From positions 255,363,533-255,427,532 of the forward strand of contig NC_081410.1 of NCBI RefSeq assembly GCF_030272615.1: a stretch of 64,000 bases of DNA, given 5' to 3'. Positions within the stretch are counted from its first letter, which is position 1, and each line of letters starts with the position of its first letter. Of the stretch, positions 35,610 to 45,864 are shown piece after piece. This DNA comes from Cryptomeria japonica (taxonomy: Eukaryota > Streptophyta > Pinopsida > Cupressales > Cupressaceae). The position numbers were made by a program, and so were the translations under genes. Under the pieces are notes generated by a model. It made no database searches and was not told the origin of the DNA. It worked only from the letters and a program-made list of their open reading frames with translations.

Positions 35610-35736
35610 CTTCCTCTATATTTAATATATATATAAAAAATCCAGTTCATTCCATTAATTATTGTTTATTATAATTTTATAAATATAAAAAAAAAGATGT
35701 TTAGCTCATGAAAAACAAGTGAATTAAAAGTCCAAC

Positions 35737-36240
35737 TTACTTTTTGTTCAAGTTTTGAACTAGTGCATGTGTGAGTTGGTACATGCTATGCTTTATAGTT
35801 ACGATTTTGTCATTATGAAAAAATTTGAGACAATTGTGAACGGTAGATGGGATCACTTTCATGGAAGAGAACCAAGGATGCCCCAACTTCACACAAAATT
35901 GATCTGATGTAGGAATGATAGCAAAAATGACATCTAAGAACTTAGTACCAACCTTAATGTGAAGAGTAATAGAACCTATAGTAGGACAAGAGAAACCATC
36001 AAAGAAATTTATCATATGTTACTTCATGCAATTGTAAAGTATAAATATATTCTTAAGTTATTACATTCACCATACATGTTGGATCAATGAGAACCCCTCG
36101 TGAGAGTATGTCTTTGATCTTTGAAGTGATATATAGTGGGCCATCGAGTGTTTCAATAGTATCACTAGGATCAAAGGTAATGCATATTGGATAGGTCCTT
36201 AAGAGGTGTAGGTTTATCAATAAGATTCACCACATTATTA
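35737..36240 (-). pseudogene. Gypsy retrotransposon aspartic-protease relic
   Basis: On the minus strand LDGPLYITSKIKDILSRGVL and DPTCMVNVIT are followed after stops and a frame change by TGSITLHIKVGTKFLD-like sequence and DVIFAIIPTSDQFCVKLGHP at 36015-35737. This is the protease-to-RT spacer region of plant Gypsy polyproteins. The active-site DTG is not visible. No LTRs belong to it within the neighbouring few kilobases. Confidence 0.55.
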
Positions 36241-36315
36241 GACTCAAGGCCAAGGTCATTAGAAGAAAATTCAAGATTCTCAGACTCAATTAGAGAACAT
36301 GATTAGACTCAATTA

Positions 36316-37575
36316 GATCAACGACTTAGGGTGGATTTAGGACCGAATGTGGAAAGTAAACACATTTGTGAGAACTTCGCCTAGAATTGAACATTTTACA
36401 TTTAATTAACTATAATTAAGTCTATAAAGCTCTATTTCGGGCGAAAGTTGAAAAGGATTATAAAGACTTAAAAAAATGGTCCAGAAAAGTAATTCGAGTG
36501 TGGTGACGTGCCCAAAAAAGGGCAAAAGTAATGGGACCCATGACAACTGACAATGGATACCATCGTCCATTGGATGAGCACAGATCAACGACTTAGGGTG
36601 GATTTCGAACCGAATGTGGGAATTAAACACATTTGTGAGAACTTTGCCTAGAATTGAACGTTTTACATTTAATTAAATATAATCGTCTATAAAGCTCTAT
36701 TTCGGGCGGAAGTTGAAAAGGATTAAAAAGACATAAAAAATAGTCCAGAAAAGTGACTCGAGTGTGGTGACGTGCCCAAAAAATGGCAAAAGTCATGGGA
36801 CCCAGGACAACTGACAACATATACCATCGTCCATTGGATGAGCACAGATCAATGATTTAGGGGGGATTTCGGCCCGAATGTGGGAAGTAAAAACATTTGT
36901 GAGAACTTTGCCTGGAATTGAATGTTTTACATTTAATTAAATATAATTAAGTCTATAAAGCTCTATTTCGGGTGTAAGTTGAAAAGGATTAAAAAGACTT
37001 TAAAAACAATCAGAAAAATTGACTTGAGTGTGGTGATGTGCTCAAAAAATGGCAAAAGTCATGGGACCCACGACAACTAACAACAGATACCATCGTCTGT
37101 TGGATGAACACATATCAATGACCTAGGGTGGATTTCGGCCCGAATGTGGGAAGTGAACACTTTTGTGAGAACTTCACCCGGAATTGAACATTTTACATTA
37201 AATCAAATAAATTAAGCCTATAAAGCTCTATTTCAGGTTGAAGTTGACGGACTAAAGAGACTTAAAAAATAGTCCAGAAAAGTGACTCGAGTGTGGTGAC
37301 GTGCCCGAAAAATGACAAAAGTCATGGGACCCATGACAAATGAAAACATATACCATCATCCATTGGATGAGCACAAATCAATGGCTTAGGGTGGATTTCG
37401 GCCCGAATGTGGGAAGTAAACACATTTTTGAGAACTTGACCTGAAATTGAACGTTTTACATTTAATTATCTATAATTAAGCTCTATTTTAGGCAAAAGTT
37501 GAAAAGGATTAAAAGGACTTCAAAAATAGTCTGAAAAAGTGACTCGTCACTCGAGTTTGGTGACGTGTTCACTAT
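36316..37575. repeat. Tandem array, about 4.7 copies of a ~265-bp unit
   Basis: The phrase GATCAACGACTTAGGGTGG or a close variant begins units at 36316, 36593, 36847, 37113 and 37376 (periods 277, 254, 266, 263). Each unit carries TTTCGGCCCGAATGTGGGA-, GAACTTCGCC-, GTGGTGACGTGCC- and CCATCGTCCATTGGATGAGC-like blocks. The last unit is incomplete and breaks off near 37575. It looks like a small satellite or an amplified promoter/LTR segment. Confidence 0.85.
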
Positions 37576-37978
37576 CCTCAGAATTTAGACTGAAGCAATG
37601 AATGTTTTGTCTTTTGGTGACAAATAGATATTAATAATAATTAATTAAATTACAACAAGATTCTAGATATTTTGCCCTTTAGGTATTACTTTTGTACTTT
37701 TCAGTGTTTTCAAAATAAGTGACTCATAAATTATAATAGTATTTCATTTCATGGACAAACCATTAAATCGAGGGAGATTCAAAAACAACTACTAGATTGA
37801 GGAATGCAAGTTGCAATAGAGTCTGTCTATGCCAATCTAGTGAAATAGAAATTTCGTGTAAAATCTAGAACACCTACATCCCGCGTTTTTTATATTTTTT
37901 GATCTCATGGTTCAATTTGAGGGTTAGCATTTTCAGGCTTGTATCTAGCATTATTTTGAATTATTAAAAATAACAGCG
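37576..37978. other. Leader of the split ORF-X; nothing further recognised
   Basis: AT-rich, non-coding, ends just before ATG 37979. No LTR pair for the ORF could be found. Confidence 0.4.
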
Positions 37979-38967
37979 ATGGGGAAAATGGGAAGCAATA
38001 GTTCAACAGGAAGCCAAGTGAAAAAAAAATAGACCTAACCAAATTGGTTAAAACACCAGGTTTCACTAATGAATACCATGATATTTATGACCCTGCTATC
38101 CATAGTGAAAAGAGTATCATAGATATTAGATATGCATTGTCTAATAAGGTGGAAGATCCAAGTAGGGAAAAATTTACTATTTTCAAGACAATGTTAAAAC
38201 AAAGAACAAATAAAATTGCATTGTGGGATGTTGGATTGGGAAGCATGGTGTTACCTAAAGTATTCCCTTGCCCTGATTTTGTCATGGTCTACGCCAAAAA
38301 TTATGATGAAGATAAAAAAGCAATTGTCAATAAAAATACAAAAGAGAAAATTCTATCCATAAACGTGGGAGAATTTGCTCATTTGTTGAACCTAGGGTTT
38401 GAAGCACAAAACTCAAACATCTACATTGACCTAGGAAACATGGCAAAGAATTATGAGAGTCTCGATCCAAGTCGTAGAGATTCATTTATCAAAGCTCTAA
38501 TAATACGTGGTACTCCGTTGGATCGGAATCATAAGCCTTCTTATGATTCTAACATTTTTGTTCCATGGGTTCGGGATACTATTTCCTTGCTGACATTTTG
38601 CCTGGGATTGGAAAATGATAGGGAAGTGGGTGCTAGCCTTCTTGAAATGATTTTTAATATCCATTGTGTAACTTAGCCAGTAAGATATAAATTTGTTGAT
38701 CACGTTGTTCAATCCATGCAAAAACAATTACTAATGATCAAAAAAGGTTCTTGTAAGACATTTAGGTCCTTATCCTACTTGTGCTATCTCCTTCTATCCA
38801 AGTATCATGCAATATTCGAAACCAACAATCTTCATTGTGAACTCTAAGATTTATGAGAAGACTAGGAATAGAATAGAGTGTCCAATATATGAATGGATAC
38901 CAAAGATAAGGATGCATGATAACAGAAAGAACTACAACCATTTTGTAGACTTCTTTTTGGCACCAAT
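37979..38967 (+). pseudogene. Unknown retroelement-type ORF, 5' part ('ORF-X' copy 3)
   Basis: ATG 37979 starts MGKMGSNSSTGSQVKKK, after which an indel in an A9 run (38021-38029) moves the frame into a 210-codon stretch ending TAG/TAA near 38674. Coding-like sequence continues past that stop to NHFVDFFLAP at 38966, where the chromovirus is inserted. Residues around KILSINVGEFAHLLNLGF and NIYIDLGNMAKNYESLDPSR align by eye with the ORF at 57.3 kb (LIRLDEDFFNTIFKC and FLDITIQLAQAYYDRKF). It is helical, with no enzyme motif seen. The 3' part is at 45865-48924; across the excised insertion the frame remains open. Confidence 0.6.
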
Positions 38968-39566
38968 TGGTGCAGGAGCACCCTTTAAAGGGCTCCCAAC
39001 ATTTGCTTTTGATTATGTTCATGCTTCTTTAAGAAGCCATTGTACATACAATAAGAGCCATGTGCTCATTGGTCCTAGTTAGGGTCCTAGTTGAGGTCCT
39101 AGGGTCATGAGTCAAAGTTGAGTTTTTTTTTGGAAATAGAAGGTATGTGTGCCTTTGAGGTGTTTAGGGGTCCTTCTTAGCATGGTGGTGTCCATAGGTT
39201 AGCCCAATGTGGGCCTAGGAGTCAAGAAAAGCAACATTGAGAAAGTTGCTCAAAAGTTGCAAAAGTTGCATGACAACTTTTCAAAGTTGTCAAGCAACTT
39301 TTCCACCTAGTGGTCAAAATCTTTAGTTTAAGCGTGGACAACCCTAATATGGGCACACAGACCAAGGAGAGGGTTGTATAAGTAGTTACAAACCCTAAGT
39401 TAATGTAGTTTTTCAACTTGTTGGTGGGTGGATTGGGCAAGGTCAGGGGATTCCACAAGCAGGGGAAGTCCTAGAGACCCTATGGTGTGGTTAGAACACC
39501 TGGTGATCCAAGGAAAGGATCCAAGAGCATAGACTAGGCTAGTCTATCCCAAACCCTAGCCCATCA
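38968..39566 (+). repeat. Chromovirus left LTR (599 bp)
   Basis: TGGTGCAGGAGCACCC...CCCATCA. It matches 44260-44698 plus 45698-45859. Confidence 0.9.
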
Positions 39567-39569
39567 GAT

Positions 39570-39584
39570 TTGTATTAGAGCTAG
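39570..39584 (+). promoter_or_regulatory. Chromovirus primer-binding site, decayed
   Basis: TTGTATTAGAGCTAG differs at two positions from TGGTATCAGAGCTAG, the initiator-Met type; one of them is C to T. Confidence 0.55.
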
Positions 39585-39645
39585 TTAAAGATTTGGTGGA
39601 CCATGTATGTCTCTGTACTCTGGTGAATCAATAGGGGAAAGTACA

Positions 39646-42600
39646 ATGGTCACTAATGCAGAGCTGGCTAGGGAGATAGAAGAGCAGAAGGAGAAGAATA
39701 GACTCCTTGAAGAAGCTATGAGTGAGATAAGGGATAAGATGTAGGAAGTGGTGGATTAGAGGACACAAGGACCTTGGGGTGAAGACACCAAGGATAAAGG
39801 CAAGAAAAATATGGACATAGATGACATTATACCTGAACCAGATCCCATGTTCAATGAAGAACTATTTGTAAAGGCTATTAATGCTTTGAACACCAAAGCT
39901 TTTGAAGGATTGCCACATTTCAGTGGAAGGATGGACATTGACACTATCAAGGAATGGATTGAGGGTATGGAGAACCACTTTGAGTGTGAGGGAGTGATAG
40001 AGGCTCAAAAGGTTAAGGTTGCCAAATCAAGATTAAGGGGAGCAACTTTGACATGGTGGAATTATTTGCAAGAAGAGAGAGTTAGCATGGGAAAGCTACC
40101 TATTGCCAATTGGAAGGCCATGGTGAGTAAGATCAAGGAGAACTACTTACCAGAGGATTATGAAGTCCAACTTCATAAGAAGAGACAAGGATTGAAGCAA
40201 AAAGACCTTGATGTGACCTCCTACACTGAAGAATTTCAAAAGCTTTGTCTTAGATCCAAAGTCCAAGAAGATGAATCTATCAAGGTGGCTAGGTATCTAA
40301 GTGGCCTAAAGTGGAACATTCAAGAGGAGATAAGCCTATGGACTCCTACTACTATTCAAAAATGTCATCAACTTGCTGCCAAGGTGGAAGAGAGGAACAA
40401 AAGGAAAGGAGACTCCAATAACAGGGGTAGAGGCAGAGGTAGAGAACAAATGAATAACCGAGGTGGTTACCAAAGCAAGGCAAATGAGCAAAGGAACCAA
40501 GGAGAAGCCAAGTTGACTGAACATGGTAGTGAAACCAATCTCAAAGGGGGCCATTCTAGAGGAAGAGGTGCACAAGGTGATCCAAGTAGGGGTAGAGGTA
40601 CTGGCAGGGGTAACTCCTACTTTGCAACTATGAAATCTTACAACTGTGGACAATTGGGACACCTGGCCTATAGATGCCCTGACAAGCCTACATCATCAAA
40701 CAGTGGAAAGAGGGTTGCCTATGCACATGAAGACTCTTCAAGTAGAAAGACACCTAAGGTGGACCATATTGAATCAGACATTGGAGAAAATCTAATGTTC
40801 AATAGGGTCTTGATAAGACAACCAGTCAAGAATGAACCTAAGCATAGGAGAGCATTGTTTAGGGTGAGATGCAAGATCCTTGGTAAAGTTTGCAAGGTGA
40901 TAGTTGATTCACGGTCAACTGATAACATAATATCAGAGGAGGCAACCAAGAAGTTGAAACTCACAAGGATACCCCACACTAACCCATATATGGTGACATG
41001 GTTGAATCATGAGCAAAGTGTGCTTGTCAATGAACAGACTTGGGTAGAGTTATCTATTGGAGGATACAATGATAAGATCCTTTGTGATGTGTTACCCATG
41101 GATTCCTATCACCTATTTCTAGGTAGACCTTGGAAATTTGATAGGAAGGTGATCTATGATGGAGAGGAGAACTCCATTTCCTTCAAGAAGGATAGCAAGA
41201 CCTTTAAGATTCAGTCTTTGACAGAGAATGAAGAGGGAACTTCAAGAACACCTAGTGTCTTATTGGCTACTGGTAAAGAGTTCTTACACTTGCTACATGA
41301 GGAGGAGATAGTGAAGTGTGCCATCTTGGTGAAGCCAAAGGAGGAGGAAGACAAGTTGCAGGCAGAAGTACCCAAGGAGGTGAAGCAAATGTTGCAAGAG
41401 TATAAGGACATAGTGAGTGATGGAGCACCTACAACACTCCCACCAAGAAGGTCTATAAGCCATCAAATAGACTTTGTTCCCAAAGCATCCCTACCTAACA
41501 AAGCTGCATACAAGCTCACACCTGATCAAAACAAGGAGGTAGCAAGGCAAGTGCAAGAGTTATTGGAACAAGGACTGATCAAGAAGAGCATCGGCCCATG
41601 TGCAGTCCCAATAGTGCTAGCATCAAAGAAGAGAGGCCAGTGGAGACTTTGCACTGACTCAAGGGGAATCAATAGGATCACCATAAGGTATAGGTTTCCT
41701 ATTACTATAATAGAGGATTTGATGGACTATTTAGGAGGTGCTATGTATTTTACCAAGTTGGACCTTAAAAGTGGTTATCACCATATTAGAATCAAAGAGG
41801 GAGATGAGTAGAAGACTACTTTCAAGACCACATAAGGATTGTATGGATGGCTTGTGATGCCATTTGGACTCACCAATGCCCCAAGCACCTTCATGAGGTT
41901 GATGAATGAGGTGTTAAAGGACTTCATAGGCAAATTTGTGGTGGTGTACCTAGATGACATTCTCATCTATAGCAGGACCAAAGAGGAGCATCTTGAGCAT
42001 TTGAGGTTAGTCTTAGAGAGGTTGCATGAGGAGAAGTTATCCATCAACCTAGAGAAGTGTGACTTCTTGAAGCAAGAGCTGGTCTGCTTAGGATTTGTGG
42101 TGTCTAAGGGAACCTTGAAGATGGATCCAAGCAAAGTGGAGGCAATCTTGAATTGGCCTGCACCTAGAACAGGGACTGAAGTTAGGAGTTTCCATGGTTT
42201 AGCCCAATTCTATAGGAAGTTTGTGAGGAATTTCAGTGGCATATGTGCACCAGTCCTTGACACCATAAAAGGAGGCCTTAAAACTAATTTTAAATGGACT
42301 GAGCAAGTTGACAAAGCATTTCAATTATTGAAGCAAGAAGTAGCCACAAAACTTATCCTTCTTCTACCTACTTCTGATAAGCTATTCACATTGGAGTGTG
42401 ATGCAAGTGGAATTGCAGTAGGGGGTGTATTGAGTCAAGAGGGAAGACCTGTGGCATTTTTTAGTGAGAAGCTTAATGAGGCAAAGAAGCTCAGCCTATG
42501 ACCTAGAGTTGTATGCATTAGTGCAGTCTCTTAAAAAATGGAGGCATTACTTACTTCCAAAGGAATTTGTGGTGTTCACAGACAACCAGGCTTTGAGTTA

Positions 42601-44239
42601 TATTAACACTCAAGAGAAGCTTAGCAATAGAAATCTAAAATGGATGGAATATCTCCAATCCTTCACCTTCACCATCAAGCATAAGAAGGGGCAACTCAAC
42701 AAGGTGGCAGATGCTTTAACCAGAAAGTTGTTGATAGTTCAAGAACTATAGTTGCAGAGCATAGGAATAGAAGGTTTCAAGGACCTCTATGAAGGATATG
42801 AAGACTTCTCATCAGCTTACAAGGTTTGCAAGGATTTTGAGAACCATTTCCATGGTGAGTATGCAGATTACACTCTCCAAAATGGTCTCTTGTTCAAAGT
42901 TAATCGTTTGTGTGTGCCAAGAGGATCCATGAGGGAAAACCTCATCCAAGAGAGACACAATGGCAGTTTAAGTGGGCACTTTGGAGTCAACAAAACCTTG
43001 GATCTAGTACAGAGGTACTACTATTGGCCAAAGTTGCCAAGAGATGTGAAGAGGTATGTGGAGCAATGTGGTGTGTGTCAAAGAGCGAAAGGAGGATCAA
43101 GCAATGCTGGTCTCTATCAACCATTGCTGGTCCCAAATAGGCCTTGGGAATGTGTAAGCATGGACTTTGTAGTAGGACTCCCAAAGACAAAGACATGTAT
43201 GGACATCATCTATGTGGTAGTAGATAGATTTTCCAAGATGAGCCATTTCATTCCATGTAAAACTACACATGATGCTAGCTATGTTGCACATCTCTTCTTT
43301 AAAGAGATTGTGAGGATTCATGGACTCCCTTTAAGCATTATTTCAGACAAGGACAACAAGTTCATGGGCCATTTTTGGCAAACTTTCTGGAGGAGACTTG
43401 GAACAAATCTCTCATTTAGCTCAGCTTACCATCCACAAACTGATGGTTAGATTGAAGTCATCAATAGGGTGTTAGGCAACTTGTTGAGGTGTCTAACTAA
43501 GGAATATGGATAGACATGGGACCTAATCATTCCTCAAGTAGAGTATGCATATAATGATAGTGTAAATAGGACCACTGGAAGAAGTCCTTTTGAGGTTGTC
43601 TATGGTAGACATCCAAGAGGATTATGTGAACTCAGGGAACTTGGTTCCATGGAGATGAAGAGTGGGCAAGCAGAGGACTTCACTCAAACCATCAAGGAAG
43701 TCCAAGAGCAAGTCAAGAAAGCCATCCTTGAATCCACTCAAAAATTGAAGGCCAAAATGGATGAGAAAAGGATAGAGGTTTAGTTCAAGGTGGGTGACTT
43801 TGTGATGGTCCATTTGAGCAAAGCTAGAATGCAAAGTGGCAAGCCTACTAAATTGAAAATGAAGAGGGTAGGACCTTGTAGAATTCTGGAAAAATATGGT
43901 GAGAATGCCTATAAGGTTGAACTTCCTTCAGACTTAGCCATTTCACCAGTCTTCAATGTTGCTGATCTGATCATGTACAAGGGTGAGATAGACAGGCAGA
44001 CTAAGAACCAAGCCAAGGTACTACAAGACTTGGATGTGAATGCCTTACCTCAAGTGAAGCAACCTATAGCAGAGGAGATTTTGGATTCAAGAGTGAAGAA
44101 GTCTACTAGACACTAGGTCTACATGGAGCACTTGATGAAATGGGCAGGCCAACCTGTATCTGAAGCTACTTGGGTGGAGGAGAGTAAGTTCAAGAAGCTT
44201 GGCATTGATCCGGCTCTTCTCACTCCCCTAATTTCTTAG
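39646..44239 (+). pseudogene. Chromovirus gag-pol polyprotein
   Basis: Gag (LPHFSGRMDIDTIKEWIEGM, ~39910) ends with a knuckle SYNCGQLGHLAYRC near 40640 that has lost its first Cys. The protease reads VIVDSRSTDNIIS near 40900, with Arg for the Gly of the DSG active site. RT spans ~41590-42110 with YLDDILIY at 41947-41970. RNase H follows; a frameshift falls near 42480. Integrase has H-H-C-C zinc residues (42950-43085), Asp at ~43160 (MDFVVGLP), Asp at ~43345 and Glu just after TAG 43448. A chromodomain-like tail (YMEHLMKWAGQPVSEATWVE) ends at TAG 44239. Stops at 39742, 39757, 41809, 41833, 42749, 43448, ~43511, ~43782 and 44114 are nearly all TAG or TAA where CAG or CAA is expected. Inactive copy. 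Confidence 0.9.
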
Positions 44240-44245
44240 TTTATT

Positions 44246-44257
44246 GCAAAGGGGGAG
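44246..44257 (+). promoter_or_regulatory. Chromovirus polypurine tract
   Basis: GCAAAGGGGGAG lies two bases before the right LTR start. Confidence 0.75.
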
Positions 44258-44259
44258 TA

Positions 44260-45859
44260 TGGTGTAGGAGAACCCTTTAAAGGGATCCCACAATTTTCTT
44301 TTGATTATGTTCATGCTTCTTTAAGAAGCCATTGTACATACAATAAGAGCCATGTGCTCATTGGTCTTGGTTAGGGTCCTAGTTGAGGTCCTAGGGTCAT
44401 GAGTCAAAGTTGAGTTTTTTTTTTTGGAAATAGAAGGTATGGGTGTCTTTGAGGTGTTTAGGGGTCCTTATTAGCATGGTGGTGTCCATAGGTTATCCCA
44501 ATGTGGGCCTAGGAGTCAAGAAAAGCAACATTGAGAAAGTTGCTCAAAAGTTGCAAAAGTTGCATGACAACTTTTCAAAGTTGTCAAGCAACTTTTCCAC
44601 CTAGTGGTCAAAATCTTTAGTTTAAGCATGGAAAACCCTAATATGGGCACATATACCAAGGAGAGGGTTGTATAAGTAGTTAAAAACCCTAAGTTAACGT
44701 GTTGGATGTCAGATGTTGTACGACCCAAGCAAAGTGACTTGACTGTGACTGCAATTTTGTTGCCAGTCAGCACAAATGGAGTAAAGGAAGATTGTTAATG
44801 GATTGATTTTCATGCAAAACTATGTGGAGTGTCTTGTATGGTGTATTCAATTTCTTTTTGATCATTTAGATTAGGTTTTTATTGGTAAGTGAGGTGTGTT
44901 TGTAATATTTTGTAAATTGCCTTCTCTTTGTCCAGTTTTGGACTGGTTTGTGTCAATGGGTTCATAACTCCATTCCCCATTGTGGAATCACCATGAAAGC
45001 ATGGGGAATGAGAGTAAAGACCCTGTACTATACTTCACAGAAAGAAGGGCCCTTTAAAAAGCAAGGAGGCCATTTAAAGACCCACTCCTAGGCGAGACTA
45101 GACAGTGCCCAGCTAGGAAGGGTTAAGTTGCAGAGGTCTTGGAGAGCAAGGAAGGTCAGAGGAGGAGGCACCCTTTGGAGGAGTTGTAGAGGGGTGAGTG
45201 AAGAACCATTGGTGTGAAGGAGGAGCTTTCACCAATCTAGAAAAAGTGGCAAGAGCACCAAACCTACACTGTGACCCTGGTAGGCCTAAAAACCCTCTTA
45301 AAAACCCTTAAAACCCTTAAAATCCACCTAGGGCAGTGTACGAACACTTGGAGGCCTAAAACCTGAAAAATCCTTAAGTCCTTACCAAATGAGTAGTAGG
45401 TATTTTAGGAAGTTTCACAAGCAAGTGCATCATTTGCAAGAGGGAGCCCTAAAGGACCGGGTAGGAGGCCTAATTAGTCACAATCATTGTAGCCCTATTT
45501 TGTAGGCAAAACACAAAATAGTGAAATCGGTAAGGGGTTGAAAGCCTAAAACCTCTTGAGGGCACATGAATGGGTGGAAAAACCATGTATTAGACCTAAC
45601 CTATCCTTTCTAAGACATAGGAAGGTGTGGAGCAAGCCAAACCCTTATTAGCCTAAGTAAGGGTTCTTGAATCTCATGAGTAGGTGAGACCTTAGGAGTA
45701 GTTTTTCAACTTGTTGGTGGGTAGATTGGGCAAGGTCAAGGGATTCCATGACAAGGGGAAGTCCTAGAAACCCTAGGGTGTGGTTAGAACACCTGGTGAT
45801 CCAAGGAAAGGATCCAAGAGCATAGACTAGGCTAGTCTATCCCAAACCCTAGCCCATCA
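44260..45859 (+). repeat. Chromovirus right LTR (1,600 bp, with extra ~1-kb block)
   Basis: 44260-44698 and 45698-45859 align with the left LTR. The block 44699-45697, beginning GTGTTGGATGTC, has no counterpart there. It contains an AAAACCCTTAAAACCC-type short repeat near 45300 and no coding frame. It is either a later insertion here or sequence deleted from the left LTR. Confidence 0.8.
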
Positions 45860-45864
45860 CCAAT

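Larger units (their letters stand above)
38968..45859 (+). mobile_element. Gypsy chromovirus inserted in ORF-X
   Basis: Flanked by a perfect 5-bp duplication CCAAT (38963-38967, 45860-45864). LTRs start TGGTG and end ATCA. A single gag-pol frame encodes gag, protease, RT, RNase H, integrase and a C-terminal chromodomain-like tail, in Gypsy order. A decayed primer site and a GCAAAGGGGGAGTA polypurine tract complete it. The left LTR is 599 bp and the right 1,600 bp because a ~1-kb block is present only in the right. Confidence 0.9.

Noticed and set aside
40336-43834. Minus-strand open frames across the chromovirus
   Set aside because: Antisense to a well-supported gag-pol; composition is the complement of the sense codons.
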